The notes under the pieces are model-generated. The model saw nothing but the letters and a program-made list of their open reading frames with translations, did no database searches and was not told the DNA's origin. From contig RPFO01000156.1 in the NCBI GenBank assembly GCA_009746045.1, forward strand, positions 2,083,345 to 2,147,344: 64,000 nucleotides of DNA. The letters are read 5' to 3'. How positions within the stretch are numbered: position 1 is the first letter of the stretch; each line of letters starts with the position of its first letter. The translations under genes and the position numbers were made by a program. Shown here in pieces: positions 1-11,100 of the stretch. This DNA is from Mesostigma viride. Lineage: Eukaryota > Streptophyta > Mesostigmatophyceae > Mesostigmatales > Mesostigmataceae.

Positions 1-103
1 GGTTTGGGGTAGGTGGGTGGGTATCTTGTAACACGCCGGTGGCCTGGTATCAATGATGGTACCATCGATTAGGGGAGGGGAGGGGGGTTATCTTGGTACG
101 TAC

Positions 104-980
104 CGGTGACCTGGTCGTCGGTGAGTGCGCGCCCATCCTTGTACCTCGCATCCATGAACGTCTGCAGCATGTCGTCCTCCTTGACGCCCTTGTCCCTGCG
201 TGCCTTGATCACGCCCGCAAACAGCTTGGACATGGCGACACGCGCGCGGTCGCGCCGGCGGTGGGCCTCGATCGGGAGGTAGGGCGCGATCACGCTGATG
301 GGGAGCATGCCCAGGTCCAGGTCGTGGAAGTAGCTCGCGACCTGCTCGAACATGTTCTCGCGCACCTCGCGCCCGAGCAGGCATCGGCTGGCGGTGAGGA
401 TGATGAGCTTGCTGAGCTCCTCCTTGAGATCGATCTCGCCTTCCTCGCCCCAGTTCTTGAAGTAGGCCTCGGCTTCCTGGACGAAGATGTCCACGTAGGA
501 CTTGAGGCGGGCCGACTTGAGGGACTCGGCGAAGAAGCGGAACTGCTCGGCGCGGGTCGCGTGGTCGACGTCGAAGACGACGCCCTTCCCGAACGTGGGC
601 ACGTTGAATTTGTAAACCTCCTCCTGGCTCATCTCCGAGTCGGGGGCCTTGAGGAAGTTGGAGATCACGTCTGGGCCCAGGAGGAAGGTGACATTGCGGT
701 GGAATATAGGCACCCGGAAAATCGACCCGTGCTTCTTGTACCCCTCGTGCATAAGGTAAATGGGGCCCTTGATAAATTTGAGGACGCCACCGATGACGGG
801 GAAGCATGCTAGCTTTGGAGGCAGTTTCTTCTTGCCAGACCCAGACAGGCCGAGAATAATGGCCACCACTAGCGATAGTGCCACTACCGCCCCCACTGCC
901 AAGACGGGCACGCCGATCCCCTTGTCTGCCGCATATGCAATGACGGCGTCCATGATGTTGCCACAAACCGGGCGAGCCAA
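104..980 (-). CDS. CYP51: Sterol 14-alpha-demethylase (CYP51), first exon only, runs off left edge
   Basis: Cytochrome P450 of the CYP51 family, which removes the 14-alpha methyl group of obtusifoliol-type sterols at the ER membrane in phytosterol synthesis. The exon reads from an ATG at 980 (a second ATG lies at 953) for 292 codons plus one base and ends at a donor GTACGT just below 104, in phase 1. Seen: an N-terminal hydrophobic anchor at about residues 25-46, a Lys/Pro-rich hinge (KKKLPPKL), the substrate-site stretch YKFNVPTFGKGVVFDV, ASRCLLGREVR, and a final LTDDQVTG that normally precedes the I-helix. The I-helix, ExxR and heme-Cys regions must lie in exons left of the window. The plus-strand frame over this exon is a shadow. 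The family call rests on several collinear CYP51 motifs; the exact start is uncertain. Confidence 0.93.
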
Positions 981-1614
981 GCCCGCGGAGCAGTGCTACT
1001 GACCTCGCACGACCAAGGATATAAGAGTGCCGGCTGTAGACACTACGTCGCCATGCTCGCGGGCATAGGTCACGCCGTTAGCAAGTGGAAGGGAGTCCAG
1101 CCCGCCACATCGGGCGGTTATTTGTATTTTGGCAGAGCGGAGAGTGGAATCTGTCACAGTTGGCGGGTTCAGGGGGGGGCCGTCAGGCGTTCTGGTCCCC
1201 ATGCAACGCCAGCTCCTGCGCCAGCGCGCAGATCCTGACGCTGGCATCACGCGATCCAGTATCCACCAGGCGCCCGTGTCCAGCGCGCAAGTAAGGAGAC
1301 TTGTGGGCGCGCCTCGTCACCGGTTCAGAACGGGCTCGGGCGGAACCTCGGCCGCAAATTACTGGCGACCACGTGAGGCATGACGCTCCGACGTCCTGGT
1401 GACGCGCCACCTGGACAATTCACGGCATACTCGTGACGACGTGCAGAATCCAATGACGTCCGATGACGCCAGCCACGAGGGTTGGATATGGCCATGGACG
1501 CCAGCAAAGATAACGCGAGTTTTGTAAGCGGTATGAAGTCATAAAACGCACGGTGCAGCCGACGAAGAAACGTGGAATGTAAATACAGGCTCATTACACG
1601 ACATCTTGTGAATA
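981..1614. promoter_or_regulatory. Divergent promoter region between CYP51 and prolyl 4-hydroxylase
   Basis: A 634-bp spacer separates the head-to-head starts of CYP51 (minus) and P4H (plus). Between about 1380 and 1475 it holds a dense set of TGACG/GACGTC motifs (near 1381, 1391, 1400, 1434, 1454 and 1465), one directly after CCAAT. TGACG cores are typical bZIP binding sites. Shared control is inference. Confidence 0.4.
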
Positions 1615-2661
1615 ATGGTGGAAGTTTTAGAAAAGGAACGAGGACTGACCGACTCGATGTTGTTGGCGCTGTTTGGCCTTTTTTTTCTGTTTCCCGGTGC
1701 CCTGGGCCTGGACCTTCCAAGTACTAGGGACCGCAGCTTGCCGGGATGGCTTGGAGAAACCAATTTAGGGAATCCTACCCTCCTTCGGGGTGGCGATGAA
1801 GCCCTGGTCCAACTTCCAGGATTGCTGCCCCCAGGTGCCTGGATAGAAGTGGTGGGATGGACACCTAGGGCTTGGCTGATACACAATTTCTACTCCGATG
1901 CGGAATGCGAAGCAATTAAAAATTACGCGCTCCCACGCCTCGAGCGGAGCCAAGTCGTCGGGGATGGAAATAGCGACAGTGGACGAGTTGATGACATTCG
2001 CACCTCCTCGGGAATGTTCATATACCCTAAGCAGTCACCCGTAGTAGATGCTGCTTTGGAGCGACTCTCCAAGATAGTGATGCTGCCCACGGCCAACATG
2101 GAGGCCATGCAGGTCTTGCGATACGGTGTCGGGCAAAGTTATAGATCCCACGAAGACACGTTCCCGGTGCATATGCTTGACAGCGCCGGGCAGAGAACCG
2201 TTACTGCCCTTGGCTTCCTCAACACACCCGAAGAGGGAGGCGAGACCATTTTCTCCCGGGTACCCCCCGCGCCTCACCAGAAAGGCCCCGAATGGTCCGA
2301 GTGTGGACAGAAGGGGCTTGGCGTGAAGCCGAAGAAAGGGAACATCCTGATCTTCCACGACCTGCTTCCAGATGGACGGACGGACCTGAACAGCACACAC
2401 TATGCGTGCCCTGTCATCAAGGGAGAGAAGTGGAGCGCGCCCATCTGGGTCCACACAAACAATTTCCAAACCAGGCACAAGCTGCGCAGGGGGCCGCCCT
2501 GCCAGGACCAGGACGGTGGGTGCGAGGGCTGGGCCAAATCGGGGGAGTGTGTCAATAATCCCAGCTTCATGGTAGGGGTGGATGATCCAGGGTCATGCGT
2601 CACCAGCTGCCTGAACGCAGACCCCAACTCGGTGCCCCTTGATGTCAAAATGAAATGCTAG
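1615..2661 (+). CDS. Prolyl 4-hydroxylase with C-terminal ShKT Cys domain
   Basis: Single-exon gene of 348 codons for an Fe(II)/2-oxoglutarate prolyl 4-hydroxylase of the plant/algal secretory pathway, which hydroxylates prolines in Hyp-rich cell-wall and flagellar-type glycoproteins. A signal anchor (MLLALFGLFFLFPGALG) starts at Met15, so translation may begin at 1657 instead of 1615. The catalytic core shows the HxD pair in SHEDTF (H179, D181), the strand LGFLNTPEEGGETIF, the distal H262 in STHYACPV, and the 2-oxoglutarate lysine K272 ten residues later in GEKW. Residues 296-348 form a six-Cys ShKT-type module (CEGWAKSGEC ... GSCVTSC) as in plant P4Hs. All catalytic residues are present. 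It is unusual here in having no intron while its neighbours are intron-rich, which could reflect a retrocopy origin. No obvious alternative identity. Confidence 0.93.
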   Translation: MVEVLEKERGLTDSMLLALFGLFFLFPGALGLDLPSTRDRSLPGWLGETNLGNPTLLRGGDEALVQLPGLLPPGAWIEVVGWTPRAWLIHNFYSDAECEAIKNYALPRLERSQVVGDGNSDSGRVDDIRTSSGMFIYPKQSPVVDAALERLSKIVMLPTANMEAMQVLRYGVGQSYRSHEDTFPVHMLDSAGQRTVTALGFLNTPEEGGETIFSRVPPAPHQKGPEWSECGQKGLGVKPKKGNILIFHDLLPDGRTDLNSTHYACPVIKGEKWSAPIWVHTNNFQTRHKLRRGPPCQDQDGGCEGWAKSGECVNNPSFMVGVDDPGSCVTSCLNADPNSVPLDVKMKC

Positions 2662-3421
2662 CCACAGCAAGTCGGTAGCAGATGTGGAGGAAGCCAGCTG
2701 GCTTGGTGCTGGCCTCAAGTGGCTACATCATGCTGGCTGGGTCATTCTCATTCGCCATTCCCTACTCTAGTGCCATTCCCTACTACTGCAGCACAGTCAC
2801 GGCTGGCCATCGGCACCTGCATGTGCTCAGTGTAAGCAAGTACATCCGTGGACATGCCATTTATTATGTCCAGTCCACCAAGGGCGGGGACAACTCTCCA
2901 TCACGAGGCCCATTGCCTTCTTATTTATTTTAGTAGTAGTACTTTTGTACAAAACTATTTATTTGATTTAAAATGCCAAAGCGTGTGTCTTCCTGATCTT
3001 TCTGAATTGCCGTTGCCAGTCGGTGAAAAATGGCTCCGAATCGAATTGAATTCGGAGTTGGAAAGAGGCATGGTGAAATTAAATAAGAAGTATACCTCCA
3101 GCTCGATATCTGTGATTGGAATGGTAGTGCATTGGTGGTACTGCTCGACGATATTGGACGGAATTCCCGGTCAGGGATACGGATATTGCATCTCACGTTA
3201 CATGGAAAAAGGGCGCGGGCAACGCGGCGCCGAATGGCCTCGGGGGATGTGTCGTTGTTTGCACTGCTGGATCTGCATCTATACGGCATTCGTGGGTTGT
3301 TTGAAACCCAGTCGCTGAGATTTGACGGAGAAGTCGAATATATCAATATATAAGTGATCATTTTTCGATTGCTCGGTGCGGACTATAGTTCTAAGTAGCT
3401 AACTTGGGTCGCATGCGAGTT
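2662..3421. other. P4H 3' region and intergenic DNA
   Basis: No supported gene. A TGTAA element (the usual green-algal polyadenylation signal) occurs near 2829 in a plausible position for P4H. A short inverted repeat (CTCCGAAT / ATTCGGAG) lies at about 3034-3057. Open frames here lack any recognisable motif. Confidence 0.4.
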
Positions 3422-3450
3422 TGAATTGAATTGAATTGAATTGAATTGAA
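3422..3450. repeat. Pentanucleotide (GAATT)n run
   Basis: About five tandem GAATT units. Its reverse complement has the same unit as the tail of the LINE 3' end at 32866-32892, so it may be a stray LINE tail or an insertion scar. No LINE 3' UTR is attached to it. Confidence 0.7.
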
Positions 3451-3499
3451 GTCGGTCTTGTGGTAGTTGCCAGCCGCTCATGAGGAATGTTCCAATTCA

Positions 3500-4945
3500 A
3501 ATAAAGACAGCCATGTGAACATACTCGCCCCAAGCTTCAACGCTTCGCCCTCTGCTCCCTTGTTGGACGCTCCGAATCCGAGATCTGGGCTTCCCCACCG
3601 CCCCCCCCCACCTTCCCCACCGAAGCCACCATCCGCACCCTCCTCAAGGAAGCTTTCGAGCAGCACGTGACCCCTCTTGCCGCAGATGTGGCGGCACTTG
3701 GCGGCACGCTGGCTGCTGAGCTTCCCACCATCCCCACCGCCACCGCCACCCTCCTCGCCTCCACCTCCCCCCCCCCTCCGTCTCCACCGACTCCATCACC
3801 GCCCAGCTCCGCGACATCGACCAGCGCCTCAAGGATAATGCAATCGCTATCGAGGTCTTGCAGAACACAGCAGGCCTCACCGCCCAGGCAGTGAAGGACA
3901 TTGCCGCCAAGCCAGCCCCGGCTGGCCTGGCCGGCGATGCTCCTCCCATCACGACCTGGGCGGACATGCTTAAGCAACATACCACCTCCACCACCTCCGC
4001 CGTCGCAGCCCAGCTCCAGCGGCAGACGCTTGACCTCCGCGAGGAGGCCGAGCTCGCCAAGCGCAGCCTCAACGTCATTGTCAAGAATCTCAAGATGGAG
4101 GAAGGTGAGAATTCCGAGAAGCTTGCGCGTGCTTTTGAGAGAGAAATCCTTGATCGCATGGGCCTTACTGGTGAGATCGAGCTGGCCGCCCACCGCCTTC
4201 CCCGCGCGCGGGGTAAGGCCGGGCCGCCCCCGCTCCTTCTCACCTTTAAGACCCCGGCGGACAAGATTTCTTTTCTCAGACGCCGCAAGCGGCTCGAGAA
4301 GACTCTCTTCACCCTTGACGACGACTTGACCCTGGCACAGCAACAACGGCGACGGGAGCTATGGCCGACCTACCTCCAGCTCCGGCAGACCAAGGCGGGC
4401 CAGCCGGTGTACTGGAAGGGGGCGGCCATCTACGTCGGCCACAAGCCCTGGCAAGCGACCCCCTCGACCACCGCGGCCCCAGCAACTCCAGCCCCCGCCT
4501 AGGGGAATACAGCAGTAGTGTAGAATAGTTAGACAGTGGCCTTGTACATGCCCGCCTACTACAGGCACTATACCAGCTGAGGCCTAGCCTTTTTACTCAT
4601 GTACATGTGTGCCTATGATGAGCCACACTCCAGACGATGCCTAGTTTTATTTAGTAATGCTGTGCCCATGCAGAGGGCTGCTCTCTGCTGAGATGCCACG
4701 CTCTAGTTTCTGTATAGCCATGATGATCTTCCCCCTCACAGGCATGCTCCCCCCCTCACCCGGGCATAGCGTGATAGACCATGAGGGTGCGGGTGCCCTG
4801 GTGCACCTAGAGCAGGGGTAGCTTACATTCCCACCCTTGCATGAAGTAGCCTAGAATGTATTAAAAGCCATATGCCCCTTCTCAGGGCTATGTGCTACAT
4901 CTACTCCCAACGGAGTGATGTTGATAATTAATTAATTAATTAATG
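3500..4945 (+). mobile_element. 5'-truncated ORF1-only LINE-type element, subfamily A copy 1
   Basis: Contains a decayed ORF1 N-terminal part (about 3610-3780), an open ORF1 C-terminal part (to 4502), a 3' UTR of about 420 bp, a terminal stem-loop (ACATC..ACTCC / GGAGT GATGT around 4893-4920) and a tail of repeated TTAA units at 4923-4945. The same 3' UTR recurs near 30050-30450, 31250-31545, 32450-32892 and 34380-34862. No reverse transcriptase lies between ORF1 and the tail. The left boundary is approximate. Confidence 0.8.
3858..4502 (+). pseudogene. LINE ORF1 protein, RRM-like and C-terminal domain (5' part frameshifted)
   Basis: Open frame of 214 codons resembling L1-type ORF1 nucleic-acid chaperones. 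A heptad-like helix (VAAQLQRQTLDLREEAELAK) precedes an RRM-like fold with RNP2-type LNVIVKNL and RNP1-type PPLLLTFKTP. The C-terminal domain follows, with RRKRLEKTLFTLDDDL, a QQQRRRELWPTY helix and a final VYWKGAAIYVG strand. The frame extends upstream without a start codon (SITAQLRDIDQRLKD). A related N-terminal stretch (EQHVTPLAADVAALGG) sits in another frame, so a frameshift near the C-run at 3768-3780 is likely. Paralogous copies occur at 29.6, 31.1, 32.3, 33.1 and 33.7 kb. It is a transposon remnant, not a host gene. Confidence 0.82.
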
Positions 4946-5070
4946 TGAACATGCCCATCAGTAAAGAAATAAAACACTTCCTTTCAATGTTTGCATTCAA
5001 AATAGATTACTCACAAAGTGTTTGTCTCTGTTTCTTTCCACATGGGCGGTGTCCAACACTGCCCGGGAAG

Positions 5071-5091
5071 GTTGCTTCCCATTGAAGCAAC
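5071..5091. other. Perfect 8-bp hairpin just past the RimM-fusion stop codon
   Basis: GTTGCTTC (5071-5078), a 5-nt loop, then GAAGCAAC (5084-5091). It lies about 13 bp downstream of the minus-strand stop at 5104, so it would sit in the 3' UTR of that transcript. Confidence 0.55.
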
Positions 5092-5103
5092 ACATGCATG
5101 CCA

Positions 5104-8100
5104 TCAACTCTGCTTGGTCTTTCGTGATGCCAGGCTGCCTGGTGGGTTGTCTGTCCCTTGATGAGGGCGTCTCCCGAGCTTGCTGGCCTGCAGGCCCAGC
5201 ATATTTGCCAGCTTGGCATGCCCATGCAGCTGTCATGTCATTACGGGTTTAGATAAGCACAGGCACATGAGTCGGGGCTGTTAGGCGAATAAGAGGCTCT
5301 GTGCACATCACTCACTCATCATGTCCATGAAGCTCAATTCTGGTCTTCAAGGGTGAGATAAGCATTCCTAGATGAACCAGACGAAGACACTCTTGTCACT
5401 GTAGCTGCCAAAATATTAAGGGGGACAACTAAAAATAAATAAATATGCTTACTCCTGCTGATGAGCACCAAGCTGTCTATCAAACTGTAGCAACAACACT
5501 GTCCAACATATTTATGGATGCGCCTGCTGAGGATTTATTCCCATGTGACCCAGTCTATGTGTAAATTAAATTGACACAACCACTTCTTGTGTGAGCGTGT
5601 GGGGGGTGCCAAAGGGCGTCCCATTTACGGCACATCCGTTCCGCATGATGAGGAGAGGCCCATCCTCGAATGTGACCCTCGGTCACAGCACAGAGGTCTT
5701 CTAAAACGAACAGATAACAAATACCAAACGTGGAACGAATTCTGGATTCCTTGTAAGTGCATACGTAGGGAAAGACTGTCAGTAGATCAGAAACCACCAT
5801 CGATTACACAGCAACATGCCAATGAGATGCCTTGCCTGCCTATCTTGACTCCATTATGCAGGACGGAGAACTCCCAACATAACAAACCCTGGATAAAACA
5901 GGAAGAATAAAATAAGATGCAACTACTACCTTGACTACCCCCCTGCTAGCGGGGAAGGAATATTTGCCCAGCCCTCCATCCCACAGAAAAACGGTAAAGG
6001 GCTCTCTGGTGCTCCATGGTCCCTCAAGCGACGGTCTGTGCATACCTGCCCTCTTTGACTGCATAGTTCAGGTAAAGCTCTCGACCGTTACCTGACTCTC
6101 TACCTACCGTATAGCGAAATCCCAGGCAGTTTGAAATCCAATACCATACTCACAAACCTTCCACCAAAGTAAAGAAGTACTCCTCACCATGAATTATCAA
6201 CACCTCACTAGTTGCCTGCCTTGACCGCATCGTGCAGGTCGGACCCCTTATCAGCATCCAACCAGTAATCAAGCATCGCGAGGGTGTCCGATGCCTGGCC
6301 TACCTTGACCGCATAGCGCAGGTCGGACCTGCCGGCTTCCACCAGCTCCGATTGGGTGGGCATCCTGGCAGGGCGCGGCAGCAGACCCCTGGGGCACCCG
6401 CCCCCCTGGCCCTGCCGCTGCTCCAGGAACCGCTGGATCTCGAGTCCAACGTTCTTGGCGCTCCGCCAGTAACCGACCTGCGACCAGAAAAAGGGGCATC
6501 ACAATCATCCAGGAAATGGGCATCACCAATCATCCTAATCGTTTCGTCATGCATTGGCAAGTTGTGCACAAAAGAGCCATGGTGTCAAACCATCCATCCT
6601 TGGCGCTCCACTCCACCAACAGGCAATCCGAAAAAAGTTTGTGGGCGGTTGCATACTACCCAAGCCCCTTGTTGCCATGTTTCTCGCTAAATATTTTTTA
6701 CACACGCGCGCCATGCTACTGAATTTCAGGGATGTGCTAGTACCCAGCCTAGGAGACTGCGGGGCAGTTGGAACTAGACAACCATTAGTGGGCAGATGAT
6801 GCATGACTAGGCAGCCAGGGTGGCGAGCGTGGGTGGTATGAAATCAATAGCATGGGTGCAATGAAATGGATGGCCGACAAGGCTGCCAGCATCAGTAGAG
6901 ACCATCACAGTACTAGGTAGCGACACTGCAGCTCAGCGAATGGACGACGGGAAGATCATCCTAGCCAAGCTCAACTGTCAATACAAAACGAGCAACTTCT
7001 AAAGCAGTGGCCAACAAATGTGGTCAAGCACGCACTTGTGTGAAGGCCTATCAGGCAGCCAGCTTCCGTTGCTAGTCCCTTCATGTGTCCCTCACAGTCC
7101 CTGAGGTGCACGTGGTCTACTTCCATTTTCAGAAAGCTACCATGTTCCACTAGGGAGCCTACAAACCAAGCAGTGGAGCTACTGCAAACTGTTGCCTGGG
7201 GATTGTTGCAACGACGCCACTAACTTAACATCCTGTCCTCCACTGGCATACATCCATGTGTACTTGCTAGGGCCAATCAATGATAAATGAAATTGAAAAG
7301 GAAAAAACAGAAAATGTTTGAATAAACGGATGTCCGAGCACAAATAAGATGCACACCGGTCGGGGCCGTGCGGACGCCAGCGCCATCTGGCGGGCCACGC
7401 ACGCGATCCCCCCCCTGCGCTTGATCTCCTGCAGCAGCTCGCCGCGGTCATGCTCAATGAGCTCCGCCACCGTGGGGAAGCGGTCGCTGCTCGCGCCCGG
7501 CACGCACACAGGGTGCTGATGAATATGATTAAGCAGAACGTTACTAAACAAATAGCATGCTCATGGTGGCTCGTAGAGGTTTCTGGGTTAGTGCAAGGAA
7601 TGTTGTGCTCATATATGGCACACATAGGATTTTGCACATGGTACAGAATGGAACGTATAGATCATGTACTCACACGCAACGCGCGTGCGTGCTGCGCTTG
7701 CACACATATGCATAGGATATATCAAGGAGACAACCAGCGCATATATGTACCAATTGTGTTCGCGTTTGCGCATATATGAGTAGGGAATATAAATTGTGGG
7801 GTCACACACGACACGAAACCTACGGCTTCGCAAGGCAACCCCTTTCATGTCAGTGCAAGATCTGTTATAGCGCATGGCGCACAGGCCATGGTGTGAACTT
7901 TCACACGGAAAAAGGTCACATGTGTCATGCACCAACAGCAACTACGTGACCTAACCACCCAGACCTACCCTCCCCAGGGGGGGGAAGGGGGGGGGAGGGG
8001 GGGAAGGGGGGGGGAGGGGGGGGAAAGGGGTCAACTAGCACTTTTTGGCACCAGGGGCTTAAGGATTCGGAAATTGGCTCCTCATGCTGCACACCTGCCA

Positions 8101-11100
8101 CACATCCCACATGCAAGTGCACGAGGGAGCATCAAAGCGGGCAGGCTGCCCCCTCGCACACATTCCATGCAGCTGCTTGGGTTGGGTTCCCATGCATGTT
8201 GGGCAGCTGGTTGGGTTCCCATGCAAGGCTACATGGATGCAAGCTAGTGAGGTGTAAGCTAATGGGACGCAAGCTTCTTGTGCGCGGTGGGCATGGTCAA
8301 TAGAAACGCGATACTTGCTGGCGCATGTCACTGGTGCTACCCGGGAGCAACATGATTGTGGCCAGTTAGTGAAAGGTCAGGGAACAAAAAAATTAGTAAG
8401 AAAAACAATATATTATCAGAACGTTGGTGTGTCTTAAATGGCCTCTGCCCTCACTCCATTCTGCCACCTTAACTAACAGTATCTGCACTGGTTGTTACCA
8501 GTTAGTCATTATGGCCTCAGCCTTCATGACGTCCGCCACCTTATTTCTTCCTATCTGCACTAGTATGCTCTCATGGCCTCGGCCTTCATGACATCAGCCT
8601 CGGTCATTACTCCTAATCACACATCACGATAACATAGCCTCGGCCTTCATAACATCTGCCTCTGTCGTTACTCCTAATCACACATCACGATAACATGGCC
8701 TCGGCCTTCATCGCGTCCGCCACATTATTTATTCCTAGTCCTAATCCAAATCGCAATCCTAATCCTAATAAGATACTACGCGCTAGGTCTTACATGGCCT
8801 CGGCCTTCATCACATCCGCCACCTCCATCTCAAACGCGTCCTGCGTGAAGAGCGTGCGGCGCGGAGGGGGGCAGCGGCCCAGCGCCTTGCGCACGGCGTG
8901 GTAGCCGCCATGCGCGTTGATCTGCAGCAAAACAGACACATGCACTAGGGGCAATGGTCATTGATGCTTCGCGTGTTCCCTATTGGCATACTCCCTATCA
9001 GATGGCAGTCATGACCCACGGCCCATTTGCCCATGGCCCGTGCGCATTCATCTGCATCAAAACGGACCCATGCCACAACAGACAAAAATAGGCAGAGCAC
9101 CTGACATGCCACAACAGGCCACATGCCACAACGGGCAAAGGGGACGGAACACATGACAAGCCACAACACAGATGACATGCAACAACGGGCAAAAAGACGG
9201 AACACATCACCTGCCACTACGGACAAAAGGCACGTGGCGCCTCCTGGCTCATTCCCTAGGAGACAAGAAGGCGCAGAACACGCCACATGCCCCATGACAC
9301 GGCCACATCTGACACGACGGTGAAACGTTGTGCGTTTGATGCCACGACAAAAACAAGATCAATCTTTGTGGGGACAATGTCCTGAGTGCCATGTGGCATG
9401 CCGCATGAAGAGGGCCGTTTGCGCCGATGGGAAACATGTAAGAAGAACACATTCAATAAGAAAAGGGAAGTGGAATTCCTCACCAGGTCTGTTGTAGCGT
9501 TCAAAAAGACGCGCCGTGTGGTGAAGGCCAGACCGTCCCACGCGGCATATGGCCGTACATGCTGGAGAAAACAATTTTCTAATCCACATACATCCATCCT
9601 TATAAATTATAAGTCTAGATTATGGTCGTACATGCTGGCTGATTGATTTCTCTAATCCTTATCCATAAAGTCTAGATTATGGCCGTACATGCTGGCTTAT
9701 TGATTTCTCTAATCCTCATCTATCAAATCTAGACTATGGCCGTACATGCTGGCTAATTGATTTCTCTAATCCTCATCTATCAAATCTAGACTATGGCCGT
9801 ACATGCTGGCTAATTGATTTCTCTAATCTTTATCGATCAATTATAGATTATGGCCGTACATGCTGGCTAATCGGTTTCTCTAATCCTTATCCATCAAATC
9901 CAGACTATGGCCGTACATGCTGGCTAATTGATTTCTCTAATCCTCATCTATCAAATCTAGACTATGGCCGTACATGCTGGCTAATTGATTTCTCTAATAT
10001 TTATCGATCAAGTGTAGATTCTGGCGGTACATGCTGGATACAAGATTTCTCGAATCCATCCTTATCAATCACGCCCAGCTTAGCCTTTAACGGTGACGCA
10101 CCGCGTGGTGCAGATCAAATCGACCCGCGCTCTGGATACATGCGCGCGTGGGCAATATCGGCTTGCCGCCCAACATGGGCACGCTCCCCTCCGGTTCTCT
10201 GCTGCCCTCCGGCTCGTATTCACTGGCATCCGCCTCACCACCCCCGCCCTCCGAACCATCCTCCTCATCGTGGCTACTGGCACCGTCACTAGTGCTGCGG
10301 ACGCTGGTGGCACTGCTGCCATGGCCGCCGTGGTGATTGGTGACCCCGTGGCTATCGTGCAGCCAAGGCAGCGACCACGCAAAGGTCAACGTGGCGGTGT
10401 TGAAGAAGTACTTCTCTCCTGTCGGCGGCCGACGAGATCCGACCCACGGGCACGCCCAGGCAGTGGCAGAGGCGGCAGCAGCGGCAGCGGCAGAGGCAGA
10501 ATGCACAAGTGTCTTGAGCAGGAAGACCGGGACATGGGCTGGCAAGAAATGCAACTAGAAACCACAGCTGAATGTACTTTCAAAAGGGAGCTGTGTAAGC
10601 AACAGACAAGAAAGTCATCAAAGGTGCAAAGGGAGCTGTATAAGCAATAGATAAGAAACTCATCGGAGGTGCAAAGGGAGATGTGTAAGCAATAAATAAG
10701 AAACTCATCCGAGGTGCAAAGGGAGATGTGTAAGGAACAGATAAGAAACTCATCGGAGGTGCAAAGGGAGATGTGTGGAGAACAGATAATACTCATCAGA
10801 GGTGCAAAAGAACCACAAGCAGCACATGCCCCTGACCCCTACACGCACCCGTCTCGTCCTCTACGTGTTCTGTCCAGCATGCGCGGACGAACATGTCGAT
10901 CTCACGCTCCACGTTCTCCAAGTCATCCCTGCGACCGCGGGTTTAACAAACACTGGGAAGCGCCGCATTGTCACGAATGCGATGGAAACGATAGCCACTG
11001 CCACGAGGGATATTGTTGTCATAGCCCTCTACGACAACAGTTTAATGTGTAAAACACGCCGTCACAACGACAGTAGACTGAGAAGAATCATGGTTGTGCG

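Noticed and set aside
93..812. 239-codon plus-strand frame over CYP51
   Set aside because: Antisense shadow of a GC-rich coding exon with no motif of its own.
9551..10060. CRISPR-like array (regular spacing, repeated anchors)
   Set aside because: Adjacent 57-bp units are similar throughout, with no unique spacers. It is a eukaryotic intronic minisatellite.
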